NCBI RefSeq assembly: GCF_014230085.1 | Contig: NZ_JACHVB010000063.1 | Location: forward strand, 100,643 to 164,642 | Direction of reading: 5' to 3' | DNA length: 64,000 nt | DNA from: Ruficoccus amylovorans | GTDB taxonomy: Bacteria; Verrucomicrobiota; Verrucomicrobiia; Opitutales; Cerasicoccaceae | Shown here: positions 20,782 through 29,941 of the stretch, one piece after another | Layout: each line of letters begins with the position of its first letter | How positions within the stretch are numbered: the stretch's first letter is position 1 | Made by a program: the position numbers and the translations under genes | The notes under the pieces: model-generated | The model's input: the letters and a program-made list of their open reading frames with translations, nothing else | Database searches by the model: none | What the model was told of the DNA's origin: nothing

Positions 20782-21666
20782 ATGAGCACACTCAAACGCT
20801 GGTTGATCGAGGATGCCATTTTCCGGGGTTCTCCCGGAAGGCCCTTCCATCAAACCCTCAGCTGCGGATTTTTGAATAAAAACGGGCTACGGACCGATGT
20901 GACAGACGAGCGCTATGGCCGTTTCGCCATGATCTATCTGATCAGGGGCAAGGGCCACTACAGCGACAGCTTCGGGCAGCAGGCCGGCTTACGCGCCGGG
21001 GATGTCTTTTTTCGCTGCCCGGACCGGCGGCACACCAACGAGGTCGACCCCGCCAGCGGCTGGCACGAGGCCTTCGTCTCCGTTCGCAGCGACTGGTACG
21101 AGCTGTTCCGGCGCATGGAGATTTTCCCCGCCGCCTCCGTCCACTTCCACCTGGGAACGGTGCCCCATATCCCCGAGCAGATCCACGCGCTGATGCAACG
21201 CCTGCGCACGGCCGACACCCCCGGTGACAACGCTCATGTCGAGTTCGACATCGCCGCGCTCATGCGCTGGACACTTACTCAGGCATTGGAAAGCCGGGGT
21301 GCCAGCTCATTCCAGCTCGAACAGCTCAAGCTGGCCCGCGAGCGCATCCGCTCACACGCCTCGACCCGGCTCGACCTGGAGAAGTTACTGGATGGTATTG
21401 GGCTGAGCTACTCGCGCCTGCGCAGCCTGTTTCGGGAGGCCTACGGCACCAGCCCCGGCGAATACCGGGTGCAGGTGCGCATCGACCAGGCTTGCTCCCT
21501 GCTTGAGGCGACCGGGCTTGAATTGAAGGAAATCGCCGACCAACTCGGCTACAGCGACGCCTTCGCGTTTTCCAAGCAGTTCAAGCAGCGCGTCGGCGTC
21601 TCCCCCAGTACCTTTCGCGAACGCCGTTTGCCGCGCCGCAAATTGAATCTGCTCGCTGAATCCTGA
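20782..21666 (+). CDS. AraC-family transcriptional regulator
   Basis: A 294-residue protein with an N-terminal cupin-like sugar-sensing domain (IYLIRGKGHYSDSFGQQAGLRAGDVFFRCP, read across its two strands) and a C-terminal AraC DNA-binding domain with two helix-turn-helix units (YSRLRSLFREAYGTSPGEY; KEIADQLGYSDAFAFSKQFK). It is divergent from the beta-galactosidase and likely activates it in response to a sugar. The start ATG is preceded by an AT-rich stretch (TGTAAAATCTGATTAAACT) rather than a purine-rich ribosome-binding site. Confidence 0.9.
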   Translation: MSTLKRWLIEDAIFRGSPGRPFHQTLSCGFLNKNGLRTDVTDERYGRFAMIYLIRGKGHYSDSFGQQAGLRAGDVFFRCPDRRHTNEVDPASGWHEAFVSVRSDWYELFRRMEIFPAASVHFHLGTVPHIPEQIHALMQRLRTADTPGDNAHVEFDIAALMRWTLTQALESRGASSFQLEQLKLARERIRSHASTRLDLEKLLDGIGLSYSRLRSLFREAYGTSPGEYRVQVRIDQACSLLEATGLELKEIADQLGYSDAFAFSKQFKQRVGVSPSTFRERRLPRRKLNLLAES

Positions 21667-21737
21667 AAATTGCAATCGCCAGTCGGCGCGGAAAGTCACA
21701 TGCTCGGAGAACAGTCACGGCTTCCACCCCCACCCCC

Positions 21738-22649
21738 ATGTTCAAGACGGAAAAACGGGCCCTGAAAACCAACATCGCGGCAAACGCGCTCTTCGCCATC
21801 GGCGGGTTTCTTTTTGCCTTGAGCACACGTTCCGAAGCGATCCTGCTGGACGGGGTTTACTCGCTGGTCACACTTATTTTCGCCGTCGTAACCTGGCACG
21901 TGGCTGACCTGGTCATGCTGCCGGACTCCGACAAGTACCCTTTCGGCTACGTCGTGTACGAGCCGCTGGTCAACCTGTTCAAAGGGCTGCTGTTGTTCAC
22001 TGTGGCGGTGTACGCGCTCTTCAGCGCCATTGCGGGTCTGATGGCCGGGGGCACGGAGATTCATACAAAGATGGCATTCCTTTACGCCATCGTGGCCACC
22101 GCCGGATGCGCCGGGATGGCCGCCTATTTCAAACGTGTTGCCGTGCGTACACACTCCACCCTGGTGGAGACCGACGCGCGCAACTGGGTCATCGACACGA
22201 TCCTGAGCGCCGCCGTCGCCGTGGCCTTCGGGCTGAGCTGGGTGCTCTCGCTCAGCGGACACACGCACTACCTCCGCTACGTGGACCCGCTGGTGGTGGC
22301 ATTTCTCTCTCTCGTGGTGATGCCAGTCCCGGCGCGCATCATCCGTGACAACTGGGCCCAAATCGTAGCCCGCGCCCCGGCGGATGAGCTGATTGCCGAA
22401 ATCGAAGGTCTGCTGGAGCAAGCAGCCCCCGTCAGCCAGTGGCCCGAGCGGGAAATCCGCATCCAGCAGCACGGACGGCTCATCACCGTGCATGTCTATT
22501 TCATCGTCAACAGCGGTACCGTACAGATGTTCGACCAGTGCCGCGCCACCATCGACAAAACGCTCAAGAAGCACTTCCCCTACGTCGCACTCGACGTAGC
22601 CTTTGTCAGTGACGAGTACTGGGCCCGCCGCGCTTCCGGTGACGACTAG
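21738..22649 (+). CDS. Cation diffusion facilitator (CDF) family transporter
   Basis: A 303-residue membrane protein with about six transmembrane helices and a cytoplasmic C-terminal domain (PEREIRIQQHGRLITVHVYF) of ferredoxin-like type. CDF proteins export divalent metals by proton antiport. The expected metal-site helices are recognisable at SEAILLDGVYSLV (TM2) and ETDARNWVIDTILS (TM5). In TM2 the second ligand position is Tyr instead of the usual His or Asp, so metal preference may be altered. It is preceded by the AraC-type gene but probably not functionally linked. Confidence 0.8.
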   Translation: MFKTEKRALKTNIAANALFAIGGFLFALSTRSEAILLDGVYSLVTLIFAVVTWHVADLVMLPDSDKYPFGYVVYEPLVNLFKGLLLFTVAVYALFSAIAGLMAGGTEIHTKMAFLYAIVATAGCAGMAAYFKRVAVRTHSTLVETDARNWVIDTILSAAVAVAFGLSWVLSLSGHTHYLRYVDPLVVAFLSLVVMPVPARIIRDNWAQIVARAPADELIAEIEGLLEQAAPVSQWPEREIRIQQHGRLITVHVYFIVNSGTVQMFDQCRATIDKTLKKHFPYVALDVAFVSDEYWARRASGDD

Positions 22650-22819
22650 GGTGTGTGCGTGACCGCGACGGACAATGAGGCCACACCACCTCAGCCCCAG
22701 CCCGGCGGTGACTGACGCTGATAACTGGACCACAAATAACGGGAATGTTTGCGGCCACGTCCCTTTGCCCAGACTTTTCACCGTAACGCATCTTTTCAGC
22801 CCCTCACGTCAGATTTCTT

Positions 22820-23719
22820 ATGAGCCCAAAAACAGTTCGCAGGTTTCTCTGCCTGCTCACCTTCGCCAGCCTGGCCGGACTCCTGCCAGCAACAGCCCTT
22901 GCCCGCGAATCCTACCTGCGCAACAGCCAGCTTCGCATCGGGGTGGACCTCGACATGGGCGGAGGCATCTCGTACTTTAGCGAAGCCCGCAGCCGGACCA
23001 ACCTGCTCAACACTTTCGACGAGGGCCGCCTCATCCAGCAGTCCTATTACGGTCAGAAGGACGGCTCGCACTGGGGCGACAAGCCCTGGCGGTGGAACCC
23101 GGTTCAGGGCGGTGACTACCGGGGCAACGAGGCCGAGATACTGGAATGGAAAAACGACGGCACCACCCTGTACGTCAAAACCCGCCCCCGGCACTGGGCC
23201 AGCGGCGAGCTGCTTCAGGATGTTGTCATGGAGGAAACGATCACGCTTGAGGGCGATGTGGCCGTCATCCATTTCTCTTGCACCTACTCGGGAGATACCA
23301 TCCACCCAGTCACCCACCAGGAAACACCCGCCGTTTTTATCAACGCGGAATTCCCGCACCTCTACTACTACGGCGGCGACAGGCCCTGGAGCGGCGGCGA
23401 ACTGACCACCCTCGACCCCGGTTGGCCCAACGAATACTACGACATCACCGAGCATTGGGCCGCCTTCGTCAACAAACGGGGCTGGGGCGTAGGCGTCTAT
23501 GTGCCCGAGGCCGACCAAATCACGACCTACCGCTACGAGGGCTCAGGCCGCACCGGCACCAAGGGAGACGCCTGCTCCTATTTCGCACCGATCCGCAGCT
23601 TCGCCTTCGACCGGCCCATGACCTTCGAGTACACGGCCTACCTCACCCTCGGCAGTATTGAGGAAATCCGCACGCGCTTCCAGGCTATCGCCGACTCAAG
23701 CCAGGAAGATCAGCCGTAG
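22820..23719 (+). CDS. Secreted protein of unknown function
   Basis: A 299-residue protein with a clear signal peptide (LLTFASLAGLLPATALA, cleavage near residue 29). The mature part is rich in aromatic residues, Gly and acidic residues with many short strand-like segments (NSQLRIGVDLDMGGGISYF; WAAFVNKRGWGVGVYVPE), compatible with a beta-sandwich such as a carbohydrate-acting or galactose-mutarotase-like fold. I do not recognise a named family or catalytic motif. It stands alone between the CDF gene and the convergent Smr-domain gene. Confidence 0.75.
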   Translation: MSPKTVRRFLCLLTFASLAGLLPATALARESYLRNSQLRIGVDLDMGGGISYFSEARSRTNLLNTFDEGRLIQQSYYGQKDGSHWGDKPWRWNPVQGGDYRGNEAEILEWKNDGTTLYVKTRPRHWASGELLQDVVMEETITLEGDVAVIHFSCTYSGDTIHPVTHQETPAVFINAEFPHLYYYGGDRPWSGGELTTLDPGWPNEYYDITEHWAAFVNKRGWGVGVYVPEADQITTYRYEGSGRTGTKGDACSYFAPIRSFAFDRPMTFEYTAYLTLGSIEEIRTRFQAIADSSQEDQP

Positions 23720-23758
23720 CAGGGCTCAGCGGCGAACTCGCCGCGCGATCAAGCAATC

Positions 23759-24064
23759 CTACCGCAGCGGACGCAACTCCACCCACGTCGCGCCCCAGGA
23801 GCCTGCCGACTCGTCGGCCAGACGAAAACCTGCCACGTAATCGACTTGGCGCAGGCGCGCATGGACCGTCTCGCGCAGCGTGCCCGTACCCTTGCCGTGG
23901 ATAATGCGCACGCGCAGCAGACCCTTTTCACGGCAGGCTTCGAGGTAGGCCGGGAGCAGCTCACCAACATCCTGTGGACGGAAAGTGTGCAGGTCGAGTT
24001 GATCGGTGATCGGCACTTCAACCGGCTCGTCGTCCATGTGAGGGCTGTCCGGGCTGGAGTTCAT
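23759..24064 (-). CDS. Smr-domain protein
   Basis: A 101-residue stand-alone Smr domain. The motifs LDLHTFRPQDV and RIIHGKGTGTLRETV are the two signature blocks of the domain, found in MutS2 C-termini and in small proteins with nuclease or ribosome-collision roles. Which applies here is unknown. The frame continues upstream through a proline-rich stretch overlapping rmuC, so the start is set at MNSSPDSPHMDD. It lies immediately downstream of rmuC on the same strand. Confidence 0.82.
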   Translation of the reverse strand: MNSSPDSPHMDDEPVEVPITDQLDLHTFRPQDVGELLPAYLEACREKGLLRVRIIHGKGTGTLRETVHARLRQVDYVAGFRLADESAGSWGATWVELRPLR

Positions 24065-24110
24065 CAGGGTTGATGGTAAAGAGGGAAAAAACAGTGGGCG
24101 TGGTCTGCGG

Positions 24111-25652
24111 TCAGGCTTTATCTTCGGAGGAGGTGGGCGAATCGTCGGGCGCGGGCTTGGCCGCGGCCGGAGATGCGCCTTCGGCGGTAGACCCGCGCTC
24201 AGAGGAGTCATCAGAGGTGCCGCTCGCCAGACCGTCCTCGGGGAGTCGAAGCTCGTCGGCGAGCGGTTCGCGCAGGACTCTTTCCACCGGCTGGGAGTCG
24301 GGGATATCCTTGTCGGCGGAGACGTGGAGATCCTTGAAGCGGCGGGCGGTCACGAGCACGCGCGTCTCCATCGAGGCGACGGCCTTGTTGTAGGCGTCAC
24401 CGGCACGTTCGAGGCCCTTGCGCAGTTCGTCAAAGTACCCGGCCAGCGTGCCCAGGCGGCTGTAAAGGTCGCGGCCCAGTTCGCTGATGGCGCGGGCTTC
24501 GCGGGCGATTTCCTCCTGCCGCCAGCCGTAGGCCACGGCCTTGAGCAGGGCGATGAGCGTCGTCGGCGTGGCGAGAATGACGCGCTGCTCGCTGCCGTAC
24601 TCGATCAGGCTACTATCCTGCTCCAGAGCCGCGCTGAAAAACGACTCCGTCGGCAGGAACAGCACGACGAACTCCGGCGTCGGCTCGAATTGCCGCCAGT
24701 AGGCTTTTTCGCTCAGCTTTTTCAACTGGTCGCGCACCTGGCGGGCATGCTTCTGAAGAAGCTCCTTCTGGCGGTCGGGGTCGTCGGTCAGGATCGCCTC
24801 GCCGAAAGCGTCAAAGGTCATCTTCGCATCCACGACGATCTGGCGTCCGTTAGGCAGACGGACAATCATGTCCGGACGCAGGCGGCCCTCTTCAGTGGTC
24901 ACGTTTTCCTGCTCGGAAAAATCGCAGTGTGCCACCATCCCGGCAAACTCCACACAACGGCGCAACTGCATCTCGCCCCAGCGCCCGCGCACCTGCGGGG
25001 CGCGCAGGGCTCGCACGAGATTGCCGGTCTCGGTGTGGAGGTGGCGCTGAGTCTCCATCAGGCCGCGCACCTGTTCATGCAGCCCCTCGTAGGCGGCGAC
25101 ACGGGCTTTTTCCAACTGGTGGATTTTCTCGTCCACTTTTTGCAGGGACTCCTTCACCGGCTGGACAAGTTGGTTGATGGCCACCTGGCGTTTTTCCAAA
25201 TCCCCCTGCGCCCCTTGCTGGAATTTCTCCAGCGACTCCCTGGCCAGCTTGAGGAAGCTCTCGTTGTTGCTGCGCAGAGCGTCGGCGGAGAGCGCCTTGA
25301 AGGCTTCGCGCAACTGTTTCTCGGCCTGGTCGAGCACGGCGAGCTTCTCCTGCGCGGCCCGGGCCTCCTCCTGACGGCGGGTCTCGCTCTCGCGCAGATC
25401 CCCGGCCAGCCGGGCGGCCTCGGCGGACTTCTCCTGCAGCTCGGCCCGCGCGCGGGTCCACTCCTCCTGCGCCTGCTCCAGCGATTGGGAGAGGAGGGCC
25501 TTTTCGGTCTCGCTCTCGGCCAGGACACGGGCTTGCAGGGCGGCGGCGGTCTTGCGCGTCACCGCCCAGACCAGCACGGCGCCTATAATTCCGCCAAAAA
25601 TAAACAACAAAACCGAAACGATGGGGTCCATACGCGTAAAAGTGTTGTTCAT
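24111..25652 (-). CDS. rmuC: DNA recombination protein RmuC
   Basis: A 513-residue protein with an N-terminal membrane anchor (IVSVLLFIFGGIIGAVLVWAV), a long alanine/glutamate-rich coiled coil, and a C-terminal RmuC domain (ALRAPQVRGRWGEMQLRR; RPDMIVRLPNGRQIVVDAKM) with the restriction-endonuclease-like core. RmuC limits inversions at short inverted repeats in E. coli, notable given how many inverted repeats this window has. The start could instead be seven codons later (MDPIV). The acidic C-terminal tail is low-complexity. Confidence 0.92.
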   Translation of the reverse strand: MNNTFTRMDPIVSVLLFIFGGIIGAVLVWAVTRKTAAALQARVLAESETEKALLSQSLEQAQEEWTRARAELQEKSAEAARLAGDLRESETRRQEEARAAQEKLAVLDQAEKQLREAFKALSADALRSNNESFLKLARESLEKFQQGAQGDLEKRQVAINQLVQPVKESLQKVDEKIHQLEKARVAAYEGLHEQVRGLMETQRHLHTETGNLVRALRAPQVRGRWGEMQLRRCVEFAGMVAHCDFSEQENVTTEEGRLRPDMIVRLPNGRQIVVDAKMTFDAFGEAILTDDPDRQKELLQKHARQVRDQLKKLSEKAYWRQFEPTPEFVVLFLPTESFFSAALEQDSSLIEYGSEQRVILATPTTLIALLKAVAYGWRQEEIAREARAISELGRDLYSRLGTLAGYFDELRKGLERAGDAYNKAVASMETRVLVTARRFKDLHVSADKDIPDSQPVERVLREPLADELRLPEDGLASGTSDDSSERGSTAEGASPAAAKPAPDDSPTSSEDKA

Positions 25653-25686
25653 ACTGGGCGATCCCGCCTAGCCTGTCAAAGACCAG

Positions 25687-26685
25687 ATGCACCCACCCCG
25701 ACATTCCGCCCCCTTTCGCCCGCGAAACCTCATCCTGTGGCTGGCGCTCGCGCTGCTGCCGCTGAGCCTTTCGGCTCAGCCCCGCGAAGTCTGGGAACGC
25801 TACAAGATCGCCGTCATTACCGGCCAGGGCGAGTCCCCCGCCGCCAAGGCCATCGAGGCCGGAGCCCGCGCCCAGTCCCCCGAGCTGGAGAAAGAATACA
25901 ACCTCGCCCTCACGGTGGACAACCTCTCCGCCGTGGACAACACCCCCAAGGGCTGCCGGGACGCGCTTCACCGGGCTTTTCTGGACGGGTACAACGCCGT
26001 CCTGCTCAACATCGCCACCTCCTCCGAAGTCGCCGACGAAATCGACTTCCTGACCCGCCACGGCATCCCGGTCGTCACGGTCGGCAGCGACATCGGCACC
26101 GCCCGGCTGGCCGCCGTCATGACCGATGAGGAAGCCTCCGGACGCCTCGCCGCCGAGACGTTTATTGAAAACCTGCGCTACGTCCGCGACAACCTCGGCC
26201 TCATCGCCGGCAGCGCCGAAGATCCGGTTTCGCGTCAGCGGCTGGCCGGGGCGCAAGCCGTCCTCCAAACCGTTGCCGACCTGCACGTGCAGGGGCCGTT
26301 CCACACGCCGGAGACCTTCAGCGCCACTTATCAGAAGATCGAGGAAGTCACCGCCGCCGACTACGGACGCAACCTGCGCGGCTGGCTCGTCCTGGGCAAT
26401 TGGCCCCTGCTCGGAGGTCGTCCCTTTCCCTGGAAACCCGGTGACAAGACCGTTGTGGCGATGGACGCCGAGCCGCACATCATTCCCTTCATCGCCAGCG
26501 GACAGGTGCAGTCCGTGATCGCGGAGGACTATTTTTCAATGGGCAAGCTCGGCCTGAGCCTGCTCATCGACAAGATTAACAACCAAAAAGAGCCCGAGCA
26601 AGCCGTGTACTTCGTCGAGCCGGTCGTCATCACCCGGAAGAACCTCAAGCAATTCCAGTCCGACTGGACGCAGTGGATGAAGTAA
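25687..26685 (+). CDS. Periplasmic sugar-binding-like protein (type 1 PBP fold)
   Basis: A 332-residue protein with a signal peptide ending near SLSAQP and a two-lobe type 1 periplasmic-binding fold (IAVITGQGESPAAKAIEAGA; AVLLNIATSSEVADEIDFL; GIPVVTVGSDI). It resembles ABC sugar-importer binding proteins, but no permease or ATPase gene is adjacent. It may work with a distant transporter or feed a signalling receptor. It diverges from rmuC across only 34 nt. Confidence 0.78.
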   Translation: MHPPRHSAPFRPRNLILWLALALLPLSLSAQPREVWERYKIAVITGQGESPAAKAIEAGARAQSPELEKEYNLALTVDNLSAVDNTPKGCRDALHRAFLDGYNAVLLNIATSSEVADEIDFLTRHGIPVVTVGSDIGTARLAAVMTDEEASGRLAAETFIENLRYVRDNLGLIAGSAEDPVSRQRLAGAQAVLQTVADLHVQGPFHTPETFSATYQKIEEVTAADYGRNLRGWLVLGNWPLLGGRPFPWKPGDKTVVAMDAEPHIIPFIASGQVQSVIAEDYFSMGKLGLSLLIDKINNQKEPEQAVYFVEPVVITRKNLKQFQSDWTQWMK

Positions 26686-26797
26686 GCGCTTTCCCGGTGG
26701 CCAGTGCAGGCTATCGTACCACACAAGAGACCTTATATACCGAATCATAAAACCGCTTGGACTTGCCCGCACCGCCAAACTCCCATTCCGTAGAGAA

Positions 26798-27769
26798 ATG
26801 CACATCCGCAGACTCGCACTTGCCCTTCCCTTATTCATCCTGCTGACACACGCCCTCGCCGCGCAGACCGAAACGGTCAAAATCCTCGGCATCGGCAACA
26901 GCTTTACCAACAACGCACATCACTATTTGAGCGATGTCTATGCCTCCGCGCCGGATGAGGACGCCGTCATCGGCACAGTCACCATCGGCGGCTGCTCGCT
27001 GGAGCGCCATGTCCGGCATGCCAAAGAGCACGAGGCCGACGCCAACACCGGCAAGGAATACTACTATCGCCGCAACTGGGAAACCGCTGGCAACAAGCTA
27101 GCCCTCAAAGACGTTTTGCTGGCGGAGGACTGGGACATCATCAGCATCCAGCAGGTCAGCACCGGCAGCTACAAAGAGGAAACCTTCTACCCCTACGCCG
27201 AGGAGTTAATCGAATACATCCGTCAATACCGCCCCGAGGCCGAGATCGTCGTGCATGAAACCTGGTCGCACAGTGTCAACAGCTACCGGGCCAAGGACTG
27301 GGGGCTGAACCCGGACGAGATGTACGAAAAGCTGCACGCCAATTACGCTAAAATCGCTGCTGAAAACGGCCTGCGTGTCATCCCTGTCGGCACCGCCTTT
27401 GAGAACGCCCGCGCCACCGAACTCTGGGACCTCCAGCCCGACGGCTTTGACCCGAAAAACAACGACCTCGCCTACCCCGAAGACAAGGACAACCTGCCCA
27501 ACTCCAGCAAGTCCCTCAACAGCGACTATACCTGGAGCAAAAACAAAAACGACGAGTGGTACGTCCGCAGCGATGGCTTCCACGCCAACACCGCCGGCGA
27601 GTACCTCGGCGCACTGGTCTGGTTCGAGTTCCTCTCCGGCGGGGACGCCCGGGAGATCACCTTCAAGCCCGAGGGCCTGACCGACGAGCAGGCCGAGTCT
27701 CTGCGTCAGATCGCGCACGCCACCGTTGCCGAGGCAAAGGCTCAGCCCTCCGCCAGCGCCGCGCAGTAA
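26798..27769 (+). CDS. Secreted SGNH-hydrolase-like protein (DUF4886-like)
   Basis: A 323-residue exported protein with a signal peptide ending around ALAAQ. KILGIGNSFTNNA near the N-terminus carries the block I serine of SGNH esterases. SDGFHANTAGEYLGALVWFE near residue 270 supplies the D..H of block V. This layout matches DUF4886, often found in polysaccharide-using bacteria where members may de-esterify carbohydrates. The substrate is unknown. A rho-independent terminator follows. Confidence 0.78.
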   Translation: MHIRRLALALPLFILLTHALAAQTETVKILGIGNSFTNNAHHYLSDVYASAPDEDAVIGTVTIGGCSLERHVRHAKEHEADANTGKEYYYRRNWETAGNKLALKDVLLAEDWDIISIQQVSTGSYKEETFYPYAEELIEYIRQYRPEAEIVVHETWSHSVNSYRAKDWGLNPDEMYEKLHANYAKIAAENGLRVIPVGTAFENARATELWDLQPDGFDPKNNDLAYPEDKDNLPNSSKSLNSDYTWSKNKNDEWYVRSDGFHANTAGEYLGALVWFEFLSGGDAREITFKPEGLTDEQAESLRQIAHATVAEAKAQPSASAAQ

Positions 27770-27806
27770 GACGACAACGGCGCCCCGCCTTTTTCTTCCT
27801 GCACCA

Positions 27807-27841
27807 AAAAGCTCCCTCCGTCCGGGGGGAGCTTTTGTTTT
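27807..27841 (+). terminator. Rho-independent terminator
   Basis: AAAAGCTCCC and GGGAGCTTTT form a 10-bp stem around an 10-nt interior, followed by a T-rich run (TTTTGTTTTGG). It serves the SGNH-like gene and, read in the other direction, also the end of the convergent MalY-type gene. Confidence 0.85.
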
Positions 27842-27864
27842 GGTTAACAATCGGGAAAAACGGA

Positions 27865-29016
27865 TCAGCGCAGCGTAGTGACGGCGGCTTCCATCCGCAG
27901 AAGCGCCTGCTCCAGCATGGCCCGCGTGCAGCCGAAGTTGAGCCGCACGCAGTCGGGTCCCTGAAAGTCAGCCCCCGGCGACAGCCCCACCCCGTGCTCC
28001 TCGAAGAGCCGGTGCGGATTTTCGCAGCCCAACTCACGCAGCCCCTCGATATTGAGCCAGGCCAGGTAGGTGGCCTCCATCGGGCGCAGCGTGATCTCGG
28101 GCAGCCGCTCCTGCACGAAGCGGTAAAGCAAATCGCGGTTCGCGGTCAGATACTCCATTAGCTGAAGTCGCCACGGCTCACCTTCGTTGTAGGCGGCCTC
28201 GCAACCGGCATAGCCCAGGCAATTGACCTCGGTAATCATCCCCCGTGCGGCCTGCTGAAAGCGCAGCCTCAGCTTCGGGTCCGCGATGACCGCGAACGAA
28301 CAGCACAGGCCCGGCAAGTTGTAGGTCTTGCTCGGAGCCATCAGTGTGATCGTACGCCGCTCAGCCTCCGGCGAGAGCGTCGCCGTGACGGTGTGCCGGT
28401 AACCGTCGAAAAGCAGGTCGCAGTGGATTTCGTCCGAGCACAGCACCAGATCGTGTTTTTCGCAAAAAGCGACGATCCGCTTCAGTTCCTCAGGCCGGTA
28501 AACGCGCCCCACCGGATTGTGCGGGTTGCACAGGATAAAGGCCCGCGTGCGGGGTGTCACTTTCGCTTCCAGGTCGTCGAAGTCGAACGTCCATTCGCCG
28601 CCTTCCAGCTTGAGCGGGCTGGTGACCAGTTTTTTGGCCTGCCAGCCGGGAGCTGACAGGAAGGGCGGATAGACCGGCGTGCAGGTCAACACCTCGTCCT
28701 CCGGCTCACCGAAGGCGCGAGCCACGACATTGAGGGCAGGGACCAGCCCCGGCAGCCAGACCAGCCATTCGCGCTTGGCCTCGTAACCGTGAACGCGCTT
28801 GAGGTAGGCAAGCACGGCTTCCTGGGTCGATTCCGGAGCCAGCGTGTAGCCGAAAATCCCGTGTTCCACCCGGCGACGAAGCGCCTCCAGCACCGGTTGA
28901 GGCGAGGCAAAGTCCATATCCGCCACCCACAGCGGAAGCACATCCCGGCCCGTGTACTTGCCCCACTTGAGGCTGCCCGTTCCGGTACGGTCGATTACCT
29001 GGTCGAAATCAAACAT
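27865..29016 (-). CDS. MalY/PatB-family PLP-dependent C-S lyase or aminotransferase
   Basis: A roughly 383-residue fold-type I PLP enzyme. The N-terminus MFDFDQVIDRTGTGSLKWGKY is typical of the MalY/PatB family, and the PLP lysine lies in MAPSKTYNLPGL, with NPHNPVGR and SDEIHCDLLFDG providing cofactor contacts. The usual activity is cystathionine beta-lyase (cystathionine to homocysteine, pyruvate and ammonia), which would suit the methionine genes at the start of the window. Aminotransferase activity is also possible. An alternative ATG 14 codons upstream exists. Confidence 0.87.
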   Translation of the reverse strand: MFDFDQVIDRTGTGSLKWGKYTGRDVLPLWVADMDFASPQPVLEALRRRVEHGIFGYTLAPESTQEAVLAYLKRVHGYEAKREWLVWLPGLVPALNVVARAFGEPEDEVLTCTPVYPPFLSAPGWQAKKLVTSPLKLEGGEWTFDFDDLEAKVTPRTRAFILCNPHNPVGRVYRPEELKRIVAFCEKHDLVLCSDEIHCDLLFDGYRHTVTATLSPEAERRTITLMAPSKTYNLPGLCCSFAVIADPKLRLRFQQAARGMITEVNCLGYAGCEAAYNEGEPWRLQLMEYLTANRDLLYRFVQERLPEITLRPMEATYLAWLNIEGLRELGCENPHRLFEEHGVGLSPGADFQGPDCVRLNFGCTRAMLEQALLRMEAAVTTLR

Positions 29017-29137
29017 CCCCAAGCTTTGGGAAATTCCCCCGCCCTTGGCAAACTCCAATCCCCCCGGATTACGGGTCCATCATTCCGACCTGGGATTTTC
29101 CGTTGCCGCAGCGGGAGCGAACGTAAAGATTTCCGGC

Positions 29138-29848
29138 ATGTGCGGACGATTCGTTTTAACGGCCAAGATGCGCGACCTGATCAAGCAGTTCGTCCTGCGC
29201 CATGCGCCCGAGTTCAAGGCCCGCTACAACATCGCCCCCGGACAACCCGTGGCCGCCATCCGTGAGGACCGCAACCTCGGCGGACGCGAATGCGCGGTGC
29301 TGACGTGGGGGCTCGTCCCCTTCTGGGCCAAAGATCCCGGCATCGCCTTCCAGCTTATCAACGCACGCTCCGAAACCGCCGCGGGCAAGCCCGCCTTTCG
29401 CGGCCCCATGCGCCATAAGCGTTGCCTGCTGCCGGCGGACGGCTTCTACGAATGGAAAGACCTCGGCAGCGGGCGCAAGGAGCCCTGGTACGTTCGCCGG
29501 GCCGATGGCGAACGCCTCGCGCTGGCCGGACTCTGGGACCACTGGGGCAGCCCGGACGGCTCCGAGATCGAGTCCTGCTCGATCCTGACCACCGCCGCCA
29601 ACTCCTGGATGCAGCCCCTGCACCACCGCATGCCCGTCGTGATCGCCCCCGACAACTTCGACCGCTGGCTCGACACCTCGCTCGAACGTGCCTCCGACGT
29701 GGCCGACCTGCTCAAGCCCCCGCCCGAGGATTTTCTCGTTCGCCACCGCGTCTCGGAGCAGGTGAACAACGCCCGTAACGACGGACCCGAACTCATCGAG
29801 CAAGCCGCCCCACCCCCGCCCACGCTTCAGCAGGGCACGCTTTTCTAG
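29138..29848 (+). CDS. yedK: SOS-response-associated peptidase (YedK/HMCES, SRAP family)
   Basis: A 236-residue SRAP-domain protein. The start is fixed by MCGRF, since Cys2 becomes the N-terminal residue after methionine removal and forms the thiazolidine crosslink with abasic sites in single-stranded DNA. Other family positions are NIAPGQPV, NARSETA, ADGFYEWK and the HHRMPV histidine. It protects abasic sites and is often SOS-linked; I do not see a clear LexA box upstream. Confidence 0.94.
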   Translation: MCGRFVLTAKMRDLIKQFVLRHAPEFKARYNIAPGQPVAAIREDRNLGGRECAVLTWGLVPFWAKDPGIAFQLINARSETAAGKPAFRGPMRHKRCLLPADGFYEWKDLGSGRKEPWYVRRADGERLALAGLWDHWGSPDGSEIESCSILTTAANSWMQPLHHRMPVVIAPDNFDRWLDTSLERASDVADLLKPPPEDFLVRHRVSEQVNNARNDGPELIEQAAPPPPTLQQGTLF

Positions 29849-29852
29849 GGTG

Positions 29853-29908
29853 CTGTTTGAAAATTCCGTTGCGGGACTGCGCATCCGGAAAGGCCGCTAC
29901 CCCTGATT
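29853..29908 (+). repeat. Intergenic repeat modules shared with 17.5 kb and 34.1 kb
   Basis: CTGTTTGAAAATTC (29853-29866) nearly repeats CTGTTTCAAAATTC at 17504, and both lie 4-5 nt after a stop codon. AAAGGCCGCTACCCC (29889-29903) is an exact 15-mer match to 34085-34099. These modules sit between the yedK and pyk ends. Confidence 0.6.
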
Positions 29909-29941
29909 ACTTGAGCCTCAGGACACCAGAGCCCGAGCCGG

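Noticed and set aside
24324..26129. 601-residue open frame on the plus strand
   Set aside because: Lies over rmuC in antisense and then over the binding-protein gene in another frame; not a coherent protein.
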